From an uncultured Lachnospiraceae bacterium (GTDB taxonomy: Bacteria > Bacillota > Clostridia > Lachnospirales > Lachnospiraceae), in contig CAJUHN010000197.1 of assembly GCA_910585935.1 (NCBI GenBank), forward strand, positions 1 through 7,442: 7,442 bases of DNA, read 5' to 3'. Positions 6,094 through 7,442 of the stretch are shown one piece after another. Position 1 is the stretch's first letter. Every line of letters begins with the position of its first letter. The notes under the pieces were generated by a model. It had not been told where the DNA came from. It saw only the letters and a program-made list of their open reading frames with translations, and searched no databases. Both the position numbers and the translations under genes were made by a program.

Positions 6094-7337
6094 CAGATTT
6101 AAACATATTAGGAAAATGTGCGAAAGAAGCAGCACCGAATATAGCTGCTTTAGACACAGAGAAAAAAAATCAAGTTCTTTTAAAAGTAGCAGAAGCGCTG
6201 GAAACTCATTTTGAGAATGTTTTGAAAGCCAATGAAAAGGATATAGAAACAGCAAAAAAAAATCAGATGAAACATTCTCTTGTGGACAGACTTTTGCTTA
6301 CGAAAGAGAGAATTTTTACTATGGCAGACGGATTGAGGGAAATTGCAACATTAGATGACCCTATTGGAGAAGTGATTTCCATGAAAAAAAGACCGAATGG
6401 TCTTATGATAGGGCAAAAAAGAGTTCCTCTCGGAGTGATAGGAATTATTTATGAAGCAAGACCAAATGTTACTGTGGATGCCTTTGGACTCTGTTTTAAA
6501 ACAGGAAATGTAGCATTTTTAAAAGGTGGCAGCGATGCTATTTTCTCTAATAAAGAAATTGTCAGAATTATAAAAGAAACATTAGAAAAAGAAGGAGTGT
6601 CAAAGGATGCTGTGCTTTTTTTAGAGGATACCGACAGAGAAGTCACAAAAGAGTTTATGAAACTTCGTACTTATATAGACGTTTTGATTCCAAGAGGAAG
6701 TGCAAATTTAATTCATTCTGTGGTAGAGAATAGCACTATTCCAGTCATTGAAACAGGAACAGGAAATTGTCATGTCTATGTAGATGAAACGGCTGACCTT
6801 TCCATGGCACTCTGTATCATTGAAAATGCAAAGACACAGCGGGTAGGAGTTTGTAATGCCTGTGAATCCATTGTTCTACATAAAAATATTGCTGCTATAT
6901 TTTTACCAGAACTTTGTGATATGTTAAGAAATAAAAAAGTAGAAGTAAGAGGAGATAAAGAAACTGTAAAAATTGTAAATTCTATCATACCTGCAAAAGA
7001 AGAAGATTGGGGAATGGAATATTTAGATTATATTGTATCTATAAAGATAGTAGATACATTTGATGAGGCAATCACACATATCAATCGCTATAATACAAAA
7101 CATTCGGAAACGATTGTTACAAAAGATTATGAAAAGGCAGAACGATTTTTAAATGAAATCGATGCTGCTTGTGTTTATATTAATGCTTCTACTAGATTCA
7201 CAGATGGATTTGAGTTCGGTTTTGGAGCAGAGATTGGAATCAGCACACAAAAATTACATGCGAGAGGACCGATGGGATTAAAAGAACTCACTTCTCTGAA
7301 ATATGTGATATATGGAAATGGACAAATCAGGAAATAA
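6090..7337 (+). CDS. proA: Glutamate-5-semialdehyde dehydrogenase (gamma-glutamyl phosphate reductase)
   Basis: Reduces gamma-glutamyl phosphate with NADPH to glutamate-5-semialdehyde, the second step of proline synthesis; the product cyclises spontaneously to pyrroline-5-carboxylate for ProC. It has 415 residues, full length for this aldehyde-dehydrogenase superfamily member. Visible motifs: the cofactor region with GVIGIIYEARPNVTVDA and FLKGGSDAI; ETGTGNCHVYVD at 221-232; the catalytic cysteine C255 in RVGVCNACES; and the C-terminal FEFGFGAEIGIST then HARGPMGLKELTS. AGGGA (6079-6083) lies six bases before the ATG, which overlaps the cyclo-ligase stop by four bases, so coupled translation is likely. 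ProA usually acts with ProB, here encoded 2.1 kb upstream on the same strand. No proC in the window. Confidence 0.97.
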   Translation: MTDLNILGKCAKEAAPNIAALDTEKKNQVLLKVAEALETHFENVLKANEKDIETAKKNQMKHSLVDRLLLTKERIFTMADGLREIATLDDPIGEVISMKKRPNGLMIGQKRVPLGVIGIIYEARPNVTVDAFGLCFKTGNVAFLKGGSDAIFSNKEIVRIIKETLEKEGVSKDAVLFLEDTDREVTKEFMKLRTYIDVLIPRGSANLIHSVVENSTIPVIETGTGNCHVYVDETADLSMALCIIENAKTQRVGVCNACESIVLHKNIAAIFLPELCDMLRNKKVEVRGDKETVKIVNSIIPAKEEDWGMEYLDYIVSIKIVDTFDEAITHINRYNTKHSETIVTKDYEKAERFLNEIDAACVYINASTRFTDGFEFGFGAEIGISTQKLHARGPMGLKELTSLKYVIYGNGQIRK

Positions 7338-7392
7338 GAATTTATATAGGGATTGTGAAAATGTTATGGTTTTCTTTGATGTAAAGATAAAA
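7338..7392 (+). other. AT-rich tail after proA, no terminator
   Basis: Fifty-five AT-rich bases between the proA stop and the right repeat. No hairpin plus T-run was seen. A seven-residue ORF beginning near 7361 is too short to support. Transcription from proA would read into the right repeat, whose + strand can itself fold. Confidence 0.4.
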
Positions 7393-7442
7393 GGGGACGC
7401 TGCGGCAAGGAAGTATTCCAGCGAAGCCGCGCTTTCGCTCCG
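7393..7442 (-). repeat. Structured GC-rich intergenic element, inverted right copy (partial)
   Basis: The reverse complement of this segment aligns with 49-98 at 44 of 50 bases. Read on the - strand it has the same hairpins: AGCGAA (7434-7439) with TTCGCT (7420-7425), fully Watson-Crick here, and GGAA/TTCC (7416-7419 with 7409-7412). An alternative stem pairs GCGGC (7402-7406) with GCCGC (7426-7430) around the GGAA hairpin. On the - strand the copy ends in CCCC followed by TTTT, which gives it some resemblance to the 3' arm of a terminator. The remainder of the element (equivalent to 1-48) would lie beyond the window. Any terminator function for proA is speculative. Confidence 0.7.

Noticed and set aside
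7361..7384. Tiny ORF after proA with a nearby AGGGA
   Set aside because: Only seven codons with nothing recognisable; chance is the simplest explanation.

Overview
The window looks like chromosomal DNA of a low-GC Gram-positive bacterium, most likely a Clostridia/Lachnospiraceae-type gut anaerobe. The reasons are the AT-rich sequence, purine-rich coding strand, GGAGG-type ribosome binding sites close to the starts, a TTG start on proB, a short glutamate 5-kinase without a PUA domain, and a DUF896 (YnzC-like) gene. The family assignment is inferred from gene content and recalled gene order, not from a search. All seven genes lie on the + strand and are tightly packed.

Layout. Positions 1-98 hold a GC-rich, hairpin-forming element whose last 50 bases recur in inverted orientation at the right end (7393-7442). 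A good sigma-A-type promoter (112-140) follows. It leads into two different FAD-dependent oxidoreductases: an HI0933/YhiN/BaiN-type flavoprotein (188-1414) and a larger COG2509-type FAD-dependent dehydrogenase (1459-3084). A second strong promoter candidate (3062-3090) overlaps the end of the second flavoprotein gene and points at proB (3113-3952). After proB come an unrecognised, very AT-rich 394-residue protein (3970-5154), a DUF896 small protein (5267-5500), 5-formyltetrahydrofolate cyclo-ligase (5500-6093) and proA (6090-7337). The last three overlap by 1 and 4 bases and are probably translationally coupled.

Function. ProB and ProA catalyse the first two committed steps of proline synthesis (glutamate to glutamyl phosphate to glutamate-5-semialdehyde). 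The cyclo-ligase between them returns 5-formyl-THF to the active one-carbon pool. No proC is present. The flavoproteins have no obvious pathway link to proline and may simply share the locus. No mobile-element gene, CRISPR array, tRNA or rRNA was seen.

Most of the window is ordinary housekeeping sequence. The parts worth a second look are the inverted terminal elements, which look like a multicopy structured-RNA or repeat family (both window ends fall inside them, as contig ends often do), and the orphan protein inserted in the proline cluster.
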